Assembly (NCBI GenBank): GCA_948099385.1
Contig: CANUEZ040000168.1
Span: forward strand, 9,148,001-9,212,000
Direction: 5' to 3'
DNA length: 64,000 bases
From: Fasciola hepatica
Lineage: Eukaryota > Platyhelminthes > Trematoda > Plagiorchiida > Fasciolidae
Positions within the stretch are counted from its first letter, which is position 1. Each line of letters begins with the position of its first letter. This document shows, piece by piece, positions 31,927-43,763 of this stretch. The position numbers and the translations under genes were made by a program. Under the pieces are notes generated by a model. It ran no database searches, was not told the origin of the DNA, and saw only the letters and a list, made by a program, of their open reading frames with translations.

Positions 31927-33427
31927 AAATTGAAAAATCAGTTTTTTCTTTTAAACCTTCCTCGAACCCGGGCCCAGACGATCTCCCACCGGCCCTCCTT
32001 CGTTTCGGTGGTCCTGAGCTATCTTTATCGTTACTTAATATGTATACCACCTCCATGCTTCGCAGCCTCGTCCCACCTCAATGAAAAACCTCTGTTATAA
32101 TTTCGCTCTTCAAAAAGGGCGCACTGTACAGCCCAGATAACTACCGGCCCATTAATCACACCGTAGTAATCTGCAAACTTATGGAGAGAATTATCAAAAA
32201 ACACATTGTCCAGTACCTCTTATCCAACAACCTGCTGAACCCTGGTCAGCATGGTTTCTTGAACTCCCGTTCCTGCTCTTCTTGCCAGCTTGACTTTCTG
32301 AATGTCCTATCGTCTGCTGCAGACGCCAGCAACTCTGTAATTGTCCTGTACCTCGACATGTCTAAGGCTTTTGACCATGTTCCCCATATGCATCTGTGGG
32401 CCTAAATCCGGTCTCTCGGCATTACTGACCCTCTCCTCCCCTGGCTATCCTCTTATCTCTCTCTCTCTCACACAGATCACAAGCTGTGCTCGTTGACGGC
32501 CACTTATCTTCCGCAACACCAATTACTGGCAGCGTCATCCAAAGCAGTGTCCTAGGCCCATTATTATTCCTTATTTATATCAGTGACATTTTCACTTCTA
32601 TTCGACACAGCACCCCTTTCCTCTTTGCCGACGATATAAAAATAATGTACTCCTTCCTCCCTAGTGGCCTATCAGTGACTCTGTGCAACATATCGCATGA
32701 CTCACTTGTTCTCCAAACTTGGTGCCTCTCTTGGTTTATGAAATTCTCTGCGGAGAATAGCTTCCTTCTACCATACAAGTGCACTGTACCACCAGGCCAA
32801 ATTTGTCTGGACGGCCTGCCCATCCCCATGCACCTCATGGTTACCGATCTTGGCGTACGCTACTCTCTTTTCTTTAACTCCTCAGAACAGGCATCGTTCC
32901 AAATCGCTAAGGCTAAGCGAACCCTAGGCCTGGTCAGTCGGTGTTTCTTAATACCAGCAAATGGCCTCTCCATGTATCTCTCACTTGTGAGACCGCTCCT
33001 AGAATATTGTCCCATTACCTCCAGCCTCTGGCCACTGCCTCTTATTGTATTCCTTGAGAAAGTTCAGCGTACTTTCACCAAAAGGCTGTTGGGCGTATCC
33101 CTAGCCCTAACATACCGCCAGCGCTGTGAGCTCTTACAAATTGAGCCTCTATGGATTCATCGCATGAGGCTAAGCCTGATTTTCCTATTTAAGCTAATCC
33201 ATAACCAGGCATACAACTCTTATCCCATCTCATTCGCTGTGCCCTGCTCCTACCCGATCCGACACCGTGCCTTCTCTCTCACTGTCCCTCATTCTAATCT
33301 CTGTCTGAAGTCCCGATTCTTTCCGTCAGCCTATTCCAAAATCTGGAACAATCTCCCTCTTAGCCTACGCAGTGCCTCCTCAATGTTCGCTTTGAGGCGC
33401 GCACTTGTGTTACACTTTACAGTTTAG
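31927..33427 (+). pseudogene. non-LTR ORF2, reverse transcriptase part
   Basis: RT of the CR1/Jockey type. In order: SNPGPDDLP (31965), a TGA at 32082-32084, SLFKKGALYSPDNYRPINHT, HGFLNSRSCSSCQLDFLN, LYLDMSKAFDHVPH (32346-32390), a TAA at 32403-32405, a frame change in a CT/CA-rich run near 32470, then QSSVLGPLLFLIYISDI, FADDIKIMYSF as the active site (about 32620), RPLLEYCPITSSLWP, and RTFTKRLLG...RQRCELLQIEP to the stop. The last open piece is 32486-33427 (313 codons). The two arms are identical in this piece at the protein level. Confidence 0.82.
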
Positions 33428-33671
33428 TGCTATATTGCTCACCAATGAGCTCATCTCCACCGACCTGGCCTTCGAAAGAGGCCTCACACTGTAACTCTAC
33501 TACCTCTGCGCCACAGGCCACTAGGTACACCCCATGCCCGATAACTCCCCACTCTCGAGTGCCGCGAACTAAGGCCATTGCCTTCACTGATCCATAGCGA
33601 ACCTACCTCTTGCCATCATAAGATAACCCTACTGCTCACCTACTTTCATCTCTCATCCATCATTTTCTCTT
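33428..33671. other. non-LTR 3' flank
   Basis: No frame. Either 3' untranslated sequence of the element or the flank of the next repeat. No CCGAAATAAACC terminus is seen here. Confidence 0.3.
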
Positions 33672-34165
33672 TTTTTCTCCTCAGTATCCGTTGATTCTCA
33701 GCTGTGGCACACCCAGACTGCTCTTCTCTATCCCTTTTCCCCTTCCAGTGATCCTCAGTGACGGCCAACCACTTCGGGCACTGTACTTACCATCTCCCTG
33801 GCAGGCGCACCTGGATAATGTTGCTACACGGTCGTCTACCACTCGCTGTTTCCGTTGGCTCTCCTGTCCATGGTCTCAAGTCTCGGTCAATTGTTCCTGG
33901 TTCACGCACCCCCAACGCGGTCGTTTTGTCCCCCGTACAATTATCCATGAACACTCGTGCCACTCCCAACAGTGCGGGGCGCGGTCAGATCCACCGCTTT
34001 GGCCGGCACATATCGGGCGTGCAGGCCGTCTGCAACGATGTGCGAGCGCAACTTAACTGGTGGATCACACCCCTTGTGTTTACTTCACGAAGTGTTTTTC
34101 AGGTTGGGTGTCCAGCGCACGGCCAGTCCAACCCACTAACACCGGTTGCGGATCGCACGCTCTAA
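33672..34165 (+). repeat. acceptor-plus-exon-like repeat unit (B)
   Basis: Starts with the acceptor-like motif (TATCCGTTGATTCTCAGCTGTGG...CCCAGACTG...CCTTCCAG, ending 33748). A 135-codon frame (33758-34165) follows, with AGRGQIHRFGRHISGVQAVCNDVRAQLNWWITP and VFTSRSVFQVG. The same frame at 19837-20160 differs at many bases yet keeps the peptide, which suggests past protein-level selection. No family recognised. Confidence 0.55.
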
Positions 34166-35194
34166 CTTTTCTCGGACTACCGAATCCAATACTGTTGGTT
34201 GAAAATTGCATGCTCCTCATCCTTTTTCCTCCACAGCTTGTTCACCTATAGCTCTTATCATCTGTTACCACCTCCCATTTTTGTCACCCTACCACGGTAT
34301 GCATACCTATCCGTTCTGTCCCTCCTCCTATCGCCTCTCTCTACATCAACTTTCATTGCATTGAGTCACTATCGTCCCAACCACTCTTCTCTGTCGACGC
34401 TTGCCAATATCTCTTTTCCCACCTGCCGTCATTGCTGGCTTCTATCCTCTATGCGCCTGGTATTACCCTCTGCTCAGAAAGCCCATTGATAGCATTCTTA
34501 TATCTGTCGTTCTGTTAAATCCCACCTTGTTCCCCCTCCTCATGCCCAATGTCATGATGCTCCAATCGCACACGCACCCATGACCAATGCGAACATTAGA
34601 ACTTGCCGCTCCAAACTTCGCATCTTTTACAGTCGCATTTTTTATCTAATCACCACCACCATATTTTCCTCTCTTGGCTCCGCGATTCCTCTGTGGTTCT
34701 TTCCAGTGTCCTGATTAGTATCCACCTGTTTAGTTGTCTGCCAGAAAGCAGCTCTCCAGCTCCATTGCCTCATCTCCGTTGCGCATTCATTTTTTGCAGC
34801 CTTTTTGTTCTATTACTGGTTCACTTATCTCGGGGCATCCTGCTTCCTTGTCCACCTCCTTCGTGTTTCATCTGCTGTAAAATTATCTGACTGGTTATGC
34901 CTAACCTGTGTCTCCTCGGTCATTGCTTTTATCCCTTGATCCGTTTATTGCTCGCTACAGGCATTTTTCTGTATGCCTTCCGGTGTGGCCTGCTTTTCCA
35001 TTTTCCACCGATAGTAAAGACAATGTTACGTCATGATGTTCTTTTACAGTTCCAAACCGTTTGATCTGTCACTGCCCGATTCCCGTGGTTCGCCACTACA
35101 TGTCGCACCTGCATTGATCAAATAATTAGACCCATTCTTACCTGATATCACTCCTTGATCCTCTTATTTACCGTGGCTTCCGCTCCTCTCAGCT
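34166..35194. other. unassigned stretch with a short intron-like segment
   Basis: No known family on either strand. On the minus strand it holds the 33-nt GTAAG...CAG segment at 35109-35141 (mirror 38881-38913). Open frames of 60-96 codons overlap. Confidence 0.3.
35109..35141 (-). other. 33-nt intron-like segment, left-arm copy
   Basis: Reverse complement of 38881-38913: CAG|GTAAGAATGGGTCTAATT...CAATGCAG|GTGCGACATG. It is related to 9069-9101 with the same length. Confidence 0.4.
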
Positions 35195-35410
35195 TTATAC
35201 ATTTATATATATGCATATATATGCATATATATATATACACCTGTTCATATATATGCATATATATATATACCTATTCATATATATACCTATATATGTGTAA
35301 ATATATAACATTTTTATATACTATATATATATACCCATTCATATATATACATATGTGTAAATATATAACATTTTTATATACTATATATATATATATGTAT
35401 ATATACTCAC
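35195..35410. repeat. TA-rich array with short higher-order repeats
   Basis: Runs of (TA)n/(ATATGC)n carry an internal tandem unit of about 58 bp, CATATATATAC...GTGTAAATATATAACATTTTTATATACTATATATATA, present twice (about 35278-35390). An open frame of Tyr/Ile residues across it is an artefact of the repeat. Confidence 0.85.
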
Positions 35411-35935
35411 TACTGTCCTATAATTATTAACACAAGCACGGTGAGTAACTCAACGCTCCTCGATATCGCTTAGCTTACAATGCCTCTCTTCCGCACCAGG
35501 TCCCACCACATATACTTCCCTCACCACCTCTGCGATTTCGAACTGGAAAATCCAGTCTGACTCATCCCACTTAGCGTGACTCACTAACTGAACTCAACAC
35601 CCGGTTACGACGTTGCCATTTCTGCTCCCACCCTATCCCCCAGCTAAGGTTCTTCTGTAATTTCATGCAGAACTTGGTCTTTACTCCTCCTCAATGACCA
35701 CTCTAGGCGAAATACTAACTTTCCCATTGAAAGTTTTAGCCACACTTAGGCGTTTCCCTTTTAGTCTCACGTTTCATGGCCTCAATGTGCCTTTGGGATC
35801 CGCCGCACCGGTGAGCCCGTGCTTAACTTTTGTTCTTCTTTCCGTTAACCGTTGATCCTCAGCTGCGTCACTCTATCTCACTTTCCTTGCCATAGTCTTT
35901 TGCGTCCGACCGCTTTCGCATGACCCGTCCGATTA
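35411..35935 (+). repeat. intron-like repeat unit (A)
   Basis: Homologous along its length to 53280-53770 (mirror of 20240-20730). It begins GTCCTATAATTATTAACACAAGCACG|GTGAGT and runs to TCTTTCCGTTAACCGTTGATCCTCAGCTGCG (about 35831-35870), where the acceptor has decayed (GCCATAG). No B part follows; a TA run does. Confidence 0.55.
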
Positions 35936-35946
35936 TCGCACCCACC

Positions 35947-35977
<31 letters not shown>
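35947..35977. repeat. (TA)n microsatellite
   Basis: Perfect TA run. The right-arm mirror (about 38045-38072) differs by 2 nt, the innermost length difference between the arms. Confidence 0.85.
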
Positions 35978-36722
35978 CTTGGGTATGCTCCACTCACTTG
36001 TCCCCTTTCCTAACTAGATTGTGCCATTTTACAACACAATTTGCATATATATAAATAAAACCGCTCCGTCCTTTAGCGATGGGCGCTCGCTCTCACTTAA
36101 TTCCTGGCTCAGGCTAGAACTCAGCCGTCCCATCCTGCTTTTTTGCGCCTTTCTCGTACACTGAAGCCTTGCCACACGGATTACCATTCCTTAGTAACTA
36201 GGCTTCACTTCTCTGCGCATATGCTCATGGTAAGTTGAGACCCCGTTCCAACCGGAATCCGTATGCCCCTGCCGAATACCAGCACGTTTGCCCCCACATG
36301 AAAAATCCTCATTTTACACTCAGTGTTTTTCTCCTTTTTTACTGTTTGCCGTCCTCGACCACAGCTGGTGAACTGACCAGATTGTTATCTTCCTATTTTC
36401 TCATTCTTCTTCCAGACCAGACCATCTACTATTGTTTTATTCCTGGTTCCCTAGCGGACACCCTCTCCTCATCCACCGCCTACCTGATATCGCCCCAAAT
36501 CTCTGCTATCACCCAACTACCCTAGAAAGCTACCAGTCTCCGTCTAGGGATCCCTAATAGACCGGTCCACCAGCCAAACGATAACTAACTGTTCGGATAA
36601 CAAAATTTTCATTTTCTTGCTTCCATAAAAACGACAATCATAACCCACAGCTGGAACACTCTCCAGACTGCCGCACTCCTGATCTCTTCCAGATTGCATT
36701 GGTTACTTGGGTAGCCATCGGC
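35978..36722. other. innermost part of the left arm
   Basis: A 96-codon frame (36235-36525) has no known motif. The last 90 bases hold an acceptor-like motif, CATAACCCACAGCTGGAACACTCTCCAGACTGC...CTCTTCCAG (36638-36692). The arm ends 30 bases later. Confidence 0.35.
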
Positions 36723-37297
36723 CGAAGTCCCGGGACTTCAGTGAACTTTTGAAGAGCATGAATGGTGTATGGACATATAACGGACTTTTAAAGAAAAGAA
36801 AAGCCGTCAATGAAAGGGATTAGTGGAGACAAAACGTCAATGGTTCGGCTAGGCAGAAGTTGGAAGAGTGTAATTTTTTTTGTTTTTGTATGTGATACAA
36901 AATTGTTAACCAAATTATGGTTGGCTGCAGATTGCTGGTATTTTATTTCTTAGAGACCTTGGTTGCAGGTGGTGGCAGGTAGAATGTTGAGGGAAGCAGG
37001 TAAAAAAGGGCTGGTTTGACGAAGTTGACAGCTGCGAAGGCTGGGTTCCGGCCATTGGTTTCGTACTGCAACACGGGAAGAATTTGAACTGTTGGGTTGG
37101 ATTATTTGGGAATAGACGTTGAGCGGATGTGTTGATGGTTGGTGTCAGGAATCACCTCTGCGATCCGGTAAGACTTTCATGAGGTTTTGATAATCCGTGT
37201 ACGGTGCCCCATGTAACGTCATCGGGCGAGAGTATAGGTTTAAACCATTGATCAAATCGTCCAGTCCTTACGGTAATCCGGAATAAACGTCGATTCC
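36723..37297. other. 575-bp unique spacer at the centre of the inverted repeat
   Basis: Not repeated elsewhere in the window as far as I can see. A perfect 16-bp palindrome, GAAGTCCCGGGACTTC (36724-36739), sits directly next to the left arm end. No open frame or RNA gene recognised; a short poly-T (about 36875-36895) is the only simple run. Confidence 0.85.
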
Positions 37298-38039
37298 GCC
37301 GATGGCTACCCAAGTAACCAATGCAATCTGGAAGAGATCAGGAGTGCGGCAGTCTGGAGAGTGTTCCAGCTGTGGGTTATGATTGTCGTTTTTATGGAAG
37401 CAAGAAAATGAAAATTTTGTTATCCGAACAGTTAGTTATCGTTTGGCTGGTGGACCGGTCTATTAGGGATCCCTAGACGGAGACTGGTAGCTTTCTAGGG
37501 TAGTTGGGTGATAGCAGAGATTTGGGGCGATATCAGGTAGGCGGTGGATGAGGAGAGGGTGTCCGCTAGGGAACCAGGAATAAAACAATAGTAGATGGTC
37601 TGGTCTGGAAGAAGAATGAGAAAATAGGAAGATAACAATCTGGTCAGTTCACCAGCTGTGGTCGAGGACGGCAAACAGTAAAAAAGGAGAAAAACACTGA
37701 GTGTAAAATGAGGATTTTTCATGTGGGGGCAAACGTGCTGGTATTCGGCAGGGGCATACGGATTCCGGTTGGAACGGGGTCTCAACTTACCATGAGCATA
37801 TGCGCAGAGAAGTGAAGCCTAGTTACTAAGGAATGGTAATCCGTGTGGCAAGGCTTCAGTGTACGAGAAAGGCGCAAAAAAGCAGGATGGGACGGCTGAG
37901 TTCTAGCCTGAGCCAGGAATTAAGTGAGAGCGAGCGCCCATCGCTAAAGGACGGAGCGGTTTTATTTATATATATGCAAATTGTGTTGTAAAATGGCACA
38001 ATCTAGTTAGGAAAGGGGACAAGTGAGTGGAGCATACCC

Positions 38040-38076
<37 letters not shown>

Positions 38077-38880
38077 AGGTGGGTGCGATAATCGGACGGG
38101 TCATGCGAAAGCGGTCGGACGCAAAAGACTATGGCAAGGAAAGTGAGATAGAGTGACGCAGCTGAGGATCAACGTTTAACGGAAAGAAGAACAAAAGTTA
38201 AGCACGGGCTCACCGGTGCGGCGGATCCCAAAGGCACATTGAGGCCATGAAACGTGAGACTAAAAGGGAAACGCCTAAGTGTGGCTAAAACTTTCAATGG
38301 GAAAGTTAGTATTTCGCCTAGAGTGGTCATTGAGGAGGAGTAAAGACCAAGTTCTGCATGAAATTACAGAAGAACCTTAGCTGGGGGATAGGGTGGGAGC
38401 AGAAATGGCAACGTCGTAACCGGGTGTTGAGTTCAGTTAGTGAGTCACGCTAAGTGGGATGAGTCAGACTGGATTTTCCAGTTCGAAATCGCAGAGGTGG
38501 TGAGGGAAGTATATGTGGTGGGACCTGGTGCGGAAGAGAGGCATTGTAAGCTAAGCAATATCGAGGAGCGTTGAGTTACTCACCGTGCTTGTGTTAATAA
38601 TTATAGGACAGTAGTGAGTATATATACATATATATATATAGTATATAAAAATGTTATATATTTACACATATGTATATATATGAATGGGTATATATATATA
38701 GTATATAAAAATGTTATATATTTACACATATATAGGTATATATATGAATAGGTATATATATATATGCATATATATGAACAGGTGTATATATATATATGCA
38801 TATATATGCATATATATAAATGTATAAAGCTGAGAGGAGCGGAAGCCACGGTAAATAAGAGGATCAAGGAGTGATATCAG

Positions 38881-38913
38881 GTAAGAATGGGTCTAATTAT
38901 TTGATCAATGCAG
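38881..38913 (+). other. 33-nt intron-like segment, right-arm copy
   Basis: CAG|GTAAGAATGGGTC...GATCAATGCAG|GTGCGACATG. Donor and acceptor both fit consensus, and the length equals that of 9069-9101. Flanking exon frames are not evident. Confidence 0.4.
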
Positions 38914-39856
38914 GTGCGACATGTAGTGGCGAACCACGGGAATCGGGCAGTGACAGATCAAACGGTTTGGAACTGTAAAAGAACATCATGACGTAACATT
39001 GTCTTTACTATCGGTGGAAAATGGAAAAGCAGGCCACACCGGAAGGCATACAGAAAAATGCCTGTAGCGAGCAATAAACGGATCAAGGGATAAAAGCAAT
39101 GACCGAGGAGACACAGGTTAGGCATAACCAGTCAGATAATTTTACAGCAGATGAAACACGAAGGAGGTGGACAAGGAAGCAGGATGCCCCGAGATAAGTG
39201 AACCAGTAATAGAACAAAAAGGCTGCAAAAAATGAATGCGCAACGGAGATGAGGCAATGGAGCTGGAGAGCTGCTTTCTGGCAGACAACTAAACAGGTGG
39301 ATACTAATCAGGACACTGGAAAGAACCACAGAGGAATCGCGGAGCCAAGAGAGGAAAATATGGTGGTGGTGATTAGATAAAAAATGCGACTGTAAAAGAT
39401 GCGAAGTTTGGAGCGGCAAGTTCTAATGTTCGCATTGGTCATGGGTGCGTGTGCGATTGGAGCATCATGACATTGGGCATGAGGAGGGGGAACAAGGTGG
39501 GATTTAACAGAACGACAGATATAAGAATGCTATCAATGGGCTTTCTGAGCAGAGGGTAATACCAGGCGCATAGAGGATAGAAGCCAGCAATGACGGCAGG
39601 TGGGAAAAGAGATATTGGCAAGCGTCGACAGAGAAGAGTGGTTGGGACGATAGTGACTCAATGCAATGAAAGTTGATGTAGAGAGAGGCGATAGGAGGAG
39701 GGACAGAACGGATAGGTATGCATACCGTGGTAGGGTGACAAAAATGGGAGGTGGTAACAGATGATAAGAGCTATAGGTGAACAAGCTGTGGAGGAAAAAG
39801 GATGAGGAGCATGCAATTTTCAACCAACAGTATTGGATTCGGTAGTCCGAGAAAAG

Positions 39857-40350
39857 TTAGAGCGTGCGATCCGCAACCGGTGTTAGTGGGTTGGACTGGC
39901 CGTGCGCTGGACACCCAACCTGAAAAACACTTCGTGAAGTAAACACAAGGGGTGTGATCCACCAGTTAAGTTGCGCTCGCACATCGTTGCAGACGGCCTG
40001 CACGCCCGATATGTGCCGGCCAAAGCGGTGGATCTGACCGCGCCCCGCACTGTTGGGAGTGGCACGAGTGTTCATGGATAATTGTACGGGGGACAAAACG
40101 ACCGCGTTGGGGGTGCGTGAACCAGGAACAATTGACCGAGACTTGAGACCATGGACAGGAGAGCCAACGGAAACAGCGAGTGGTAGACGACCGTGTAGCA
40201 ACATTATCCAGGTGCGCCTGCCAGGGAGATGGTAAGTACAGTGCCCGAAGTGGTTGGCCGTCACTGAGGATCACTGGAAGGGGAAAAGGGATAGAGAAGA
40301 GCAGTCTGGGTGTGCCACAGCTGAGAATCAACGGATACTGAGGAGAAAAA
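39857..40350 (-). repeat. mirror of repeat unit B
   Basis: Reverse complement of 33672-34165 with no protein-level change in the 135-codon frame (39857-40264). Confidence 0.55.
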
Positions 40351-40594
40351 AAGAGAAAATGATGGATGAGAGATGAAAGTAGGTGAGCAGTAGGGTTATC
40401 TTATGATGGCAAGAGGTAGGTTCGCTATGGATCAGTGAAGGCAATGGCCTTAGTTCGCGGCACTCGAGAGTGGGGAGTTATCGGGCATGGGGTGTACCTA
40501 GTGGCCTGTGGCGCAGAGGTAGTAGAGTTACAGTGTGAGGCCTCTTTCGAAGGCCAGGTCGGTGGAGATGAGCTCATTGGTGAGCAATATAGCA

Positions 40595-43500
40595 CTAAAC
40601 TGTAAAGTGTAACACAAGTGCGCGCCTCAAAGCGAACATTGAGGAGGCACTGCGTAGGCTAAGAGGGAGATTGTTCCAGATTTTGGAATAGGCTGACGGA
40701 AAGAATCGGGACTTCAGACAGAGATTAGAATGAGGGACAGTGAGAGAGAAGGCACGGTGTCGGATCGGGTAGGAGCAGGGCACAGCGAATGAGATGGGAT
40801 AAGAGTTGTATGCCTGGTTATGGATTAGCTTAAATAGGAAAATCAGGCTTAGCCTCATGCGATGAATCCATAGAGGCTCAATTTGTAAGAGCTCACAGCG
40901 CTGGCGGTATGTTAGGGCTAGGGATACGCCCAACAGCCTTTTGGTGAAAGTACGCTGAACTTTCTCAAGGAATACAATAAGAGGCAGTGGCCAGAGGCTG
41001 GAGGTAATGGGACAATATTCTAGGAGCGGTCTCACAAGTGAGAGATACATGGAGAGGCCATTTGCTGGTATTAAGAAACACCGACTGACCAGGCCTAGGG
41101 TTCGCTTAGCCTTAGCGATTTGGAACGATGCCTGTTCTGAGGAGTTAAAGAAAAGAGAGTAGCGTACGCCAAGATCGGTAACCATGAGGTGCATGGGGAT
41201 GGGCAGGCCGTCCAGACAAATTTGGCCTGGTGGTACAGTGCACTTGTATGGTAGAAGGAAGCTATTCTCCGCAGAGAATTTCATAAACCAAGAGAGGCAC
41301 CAAGTTTGGAGAACAAGTGAGTCATGCGATATGTTGCACAGAGTCACTGATAGGCCACTAGGGAGGAAGGAGTACATTATTTTTATATCGTCGGCAAAGA
41401 GGAAAGGGGTGCTGTGTCGAATAGAAGTGAAAATGTCACTGATATAAATAAGGAATAATAATGGGCCTAGGACACTGCTTTGGATGACGCTGCCAGTAAT
41501 TGGTGTTGCGGAAGATAAGTGGCCGTCAACGAGCACAGCTTGTGATCTGTGTGAGAGAGAGAGAGATAAGAGGATAGCCAGGGGAGGAGAGGGTCAGTAA
41601 TGCCGAGAGACCGGATTTAGGCCCACAGATGCATATGGGGAACATGGTCAAAAGCCTTAGACATGTCGAGGTACAGGACAATTACAGAGTTGCTGGCGTC
41701 TGCAGCAGACGATAGGACATTCAGAAAGTCAAGCTGGCAAGAAGAGCAGGAACGGGAGTTCAAGAAACCATGCTGACCAGGGTTCAGCAGGTTGTTGGAT
41801 AAGAGGTACTGGACAATGTGTTTTTTGATAATTCTCTCCATAAGTTTGCAGATTACTACGGTGTGATTAATGGGCCGGTAGTTATCTGGGCTGTACAGTG
41901 CGCCCTTTTTGAAGAGCGAAATTATAACAGAGGTTTTTCATTGAGGTGGGACGAGGCTGCGAAGCATGGAGGTGGTATACATATTAAGTAACGATAAAGA
42001 TAGCTCAGGACCACCGAAACGAAGGAGGGCCGGTGGGAGATCGTCTGGGCCCGGGTTCGAGGAAGGTTTAAAAGAAAAAACTGATTTTTCAATTTCTAGA
42101 TGGGTAAAGGGAATCGATGAAAGAAAGGCTTAGGCGCAGGGGTAGATTGTAGGAGGGGGAATACCAGGACAGCTTGTAAGGGAGAAAAAAAATGCTCATT
42201 GAGGGCCTCAGAAATAGATGCTGGAGTATTAGCGGTAGATGAGCCACAGATGAGGAATTTGGGCGAGGTATGATTGGATTGATTAGACCTTTTACTAAGC
42301 AGGTTGGACAGGTAGCCAGTTTTGTTCGGGTGTGCTAGGGCGATGGCCTCTTGTCTTCTCAGATGAGAATCGACCATGCAACGCAGCTTCAGTTGTAGCT
42401 GGTTTATGCGCAGGAGAATTGTAAAGTCGTGTGTTCTAGCGAAAGTAAGTTGCAGCTTAGACAGCTTACTCTCTAAAAGTGACAGGCGTGAGCTGCTGGA
42501 CTTGGGGCGCGGATCGGCACATGGGTTGGCGGTACTTGAGCAGTGTAGGAGATTGGAGTAGAGAGAGTTCATAACAGTGAGGGGATCGGATGAAAGAAAA
42601 AATGTGTCCCAGTTAAGGGAGCGGATTATCATTGGCACTAGGGGCCAGTGACAGGAACGGTAGGAAGCCGGAACGGAGGAAGAAATTTGCATCGGATGGG
42701 AACAGCTGAAGCAGCTGAACTTGCACTTTACAACACGGTGGTCACTACCCGGGAAGTGATCAGTAATCTGGGTGGTCACACCAGGAATATCAATGGAGAA
42801 TACTGGGTCCAAAATGTTGTGCCCCTTAGTAGGGCAGGGGACATGTTGGGTCCACCCACTAAGACGGACACAAGAAAGGAGGGTAGAGAGGGTGGGAGGG
42901 CTAGTATAAGAGGACCAGCAAATTGAAGGAAGGTTAAAGTCACCCACAATAATTTTTGCACTGGCAGGATAGTCAAGCGCGGCTTTAAAGACATTCACGG
43001 CAGTGTCCTTTTTTGCAGCCTCTAGACCCAGGGGGACGTAGACGCAGCCAAAGAGGAGGTTCTGGCCGGATGCGTGAATAGATAGCCATAACGAATCCTC
43101 AATAATGAGAAGGAAGGGGTGGCCAATAACATTAGTGTGGATAGTGCATTTGACAAAGGCTAAACAGCCCCCTCCAAGCCTGGACTGGCGGGTGTTCGAG
43201 AAGCATTGATACCCAGCTATGCGAACAAGGTCAAGCGAAGCATCATCCGACAGCCAGGGTTCAGTTACTAGTATAATGTCAGCGTTTGAGGTAAATGCCA
43301 GAGATCGCAGATGTCATATTTTTCTAATTATTGATCGAGCGTTGATAAGAACTAGTAGGAATGAGTTCAGTGTCAGTTTGCGCAAAGTACTGATGCCAGC
43401 TGCAAGATTATCAGGATCGGTGTGGTGATAGGAGTTGGGTCTCATTAGGGATAGAGCGCCAGTAGAAGGGGGAGGGCAAGCAGTGTTGGATGGGGGATAA

Positions 43501-43763
43501 AATATATGCAGTGCTTTAGCAGGAGGTGCCTCCGACCGCTGTGGGTGATCAATACGGTGGGTGTGCAACACACCGCTGATGTGGGCCGGGGAGGTCACGT
43601 GGTATAGAGGAAGGGGCACGATATGGCAAAGTGAGAGATTAAGAATATCCGCCGAAGCGGGGTGGACAAAAGGGAGTGCGTGGTGCAAGGTGCTAAGTGA
43701 CATGACTTCGAGTGGGGAGCGATCAGTGATATGAGTCTGTGAAGGTTTATCGATATGGTCCAT
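40595..43763 (-). pseudogene. mirror of the non-LTR ORF2 relic
   Basis: Carries the same breaks as 30259-33427: in-frame stops near 43314, 41938 and 41617, and the frame change near 41550. RT active site FADD near 41400, endonuclease SDHRVV near 42740. The shared lesions show that the element was already dead when the arms formed. The three longest open pieces are unchanged between arms. Confidence 0.82.

Larger units (their letters stand above)
10009..36722. repeat. left arm of a giant inverted repeat (at least 26.7 kb)
   Basis: Every feature from here to 36722 recurs in reverse complement between 37298 and 64000. Paired positions sum to 74020 next to the centre, 74022 from 35.4 kb to 26.2 kb, 74013 from 25.9 kb to 20.9 kb, 74011 from 20.2 kb to 13.0 kb and 74009 further out. 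Each step falls in a microsatellite. The inner end is at GTAGCCATCGGC, 36711-36722. The outer end is not in the window: position 10009 pairs with base 64000, so the arm may continue left through 1-10008. Confidence 0.95.

Noticed and set aside
35155..35430. Tyr/Ile-rich 91-codon frame
   Set aside because: It is a translation of the TA-rich repeat.
36723..37297. Palindrome as a plain sequencing-read hairpin
   Set aside because: A read turned back on itself would have little or no unique spacer and no clustered substitutions. Other assembly errors are not excluded.
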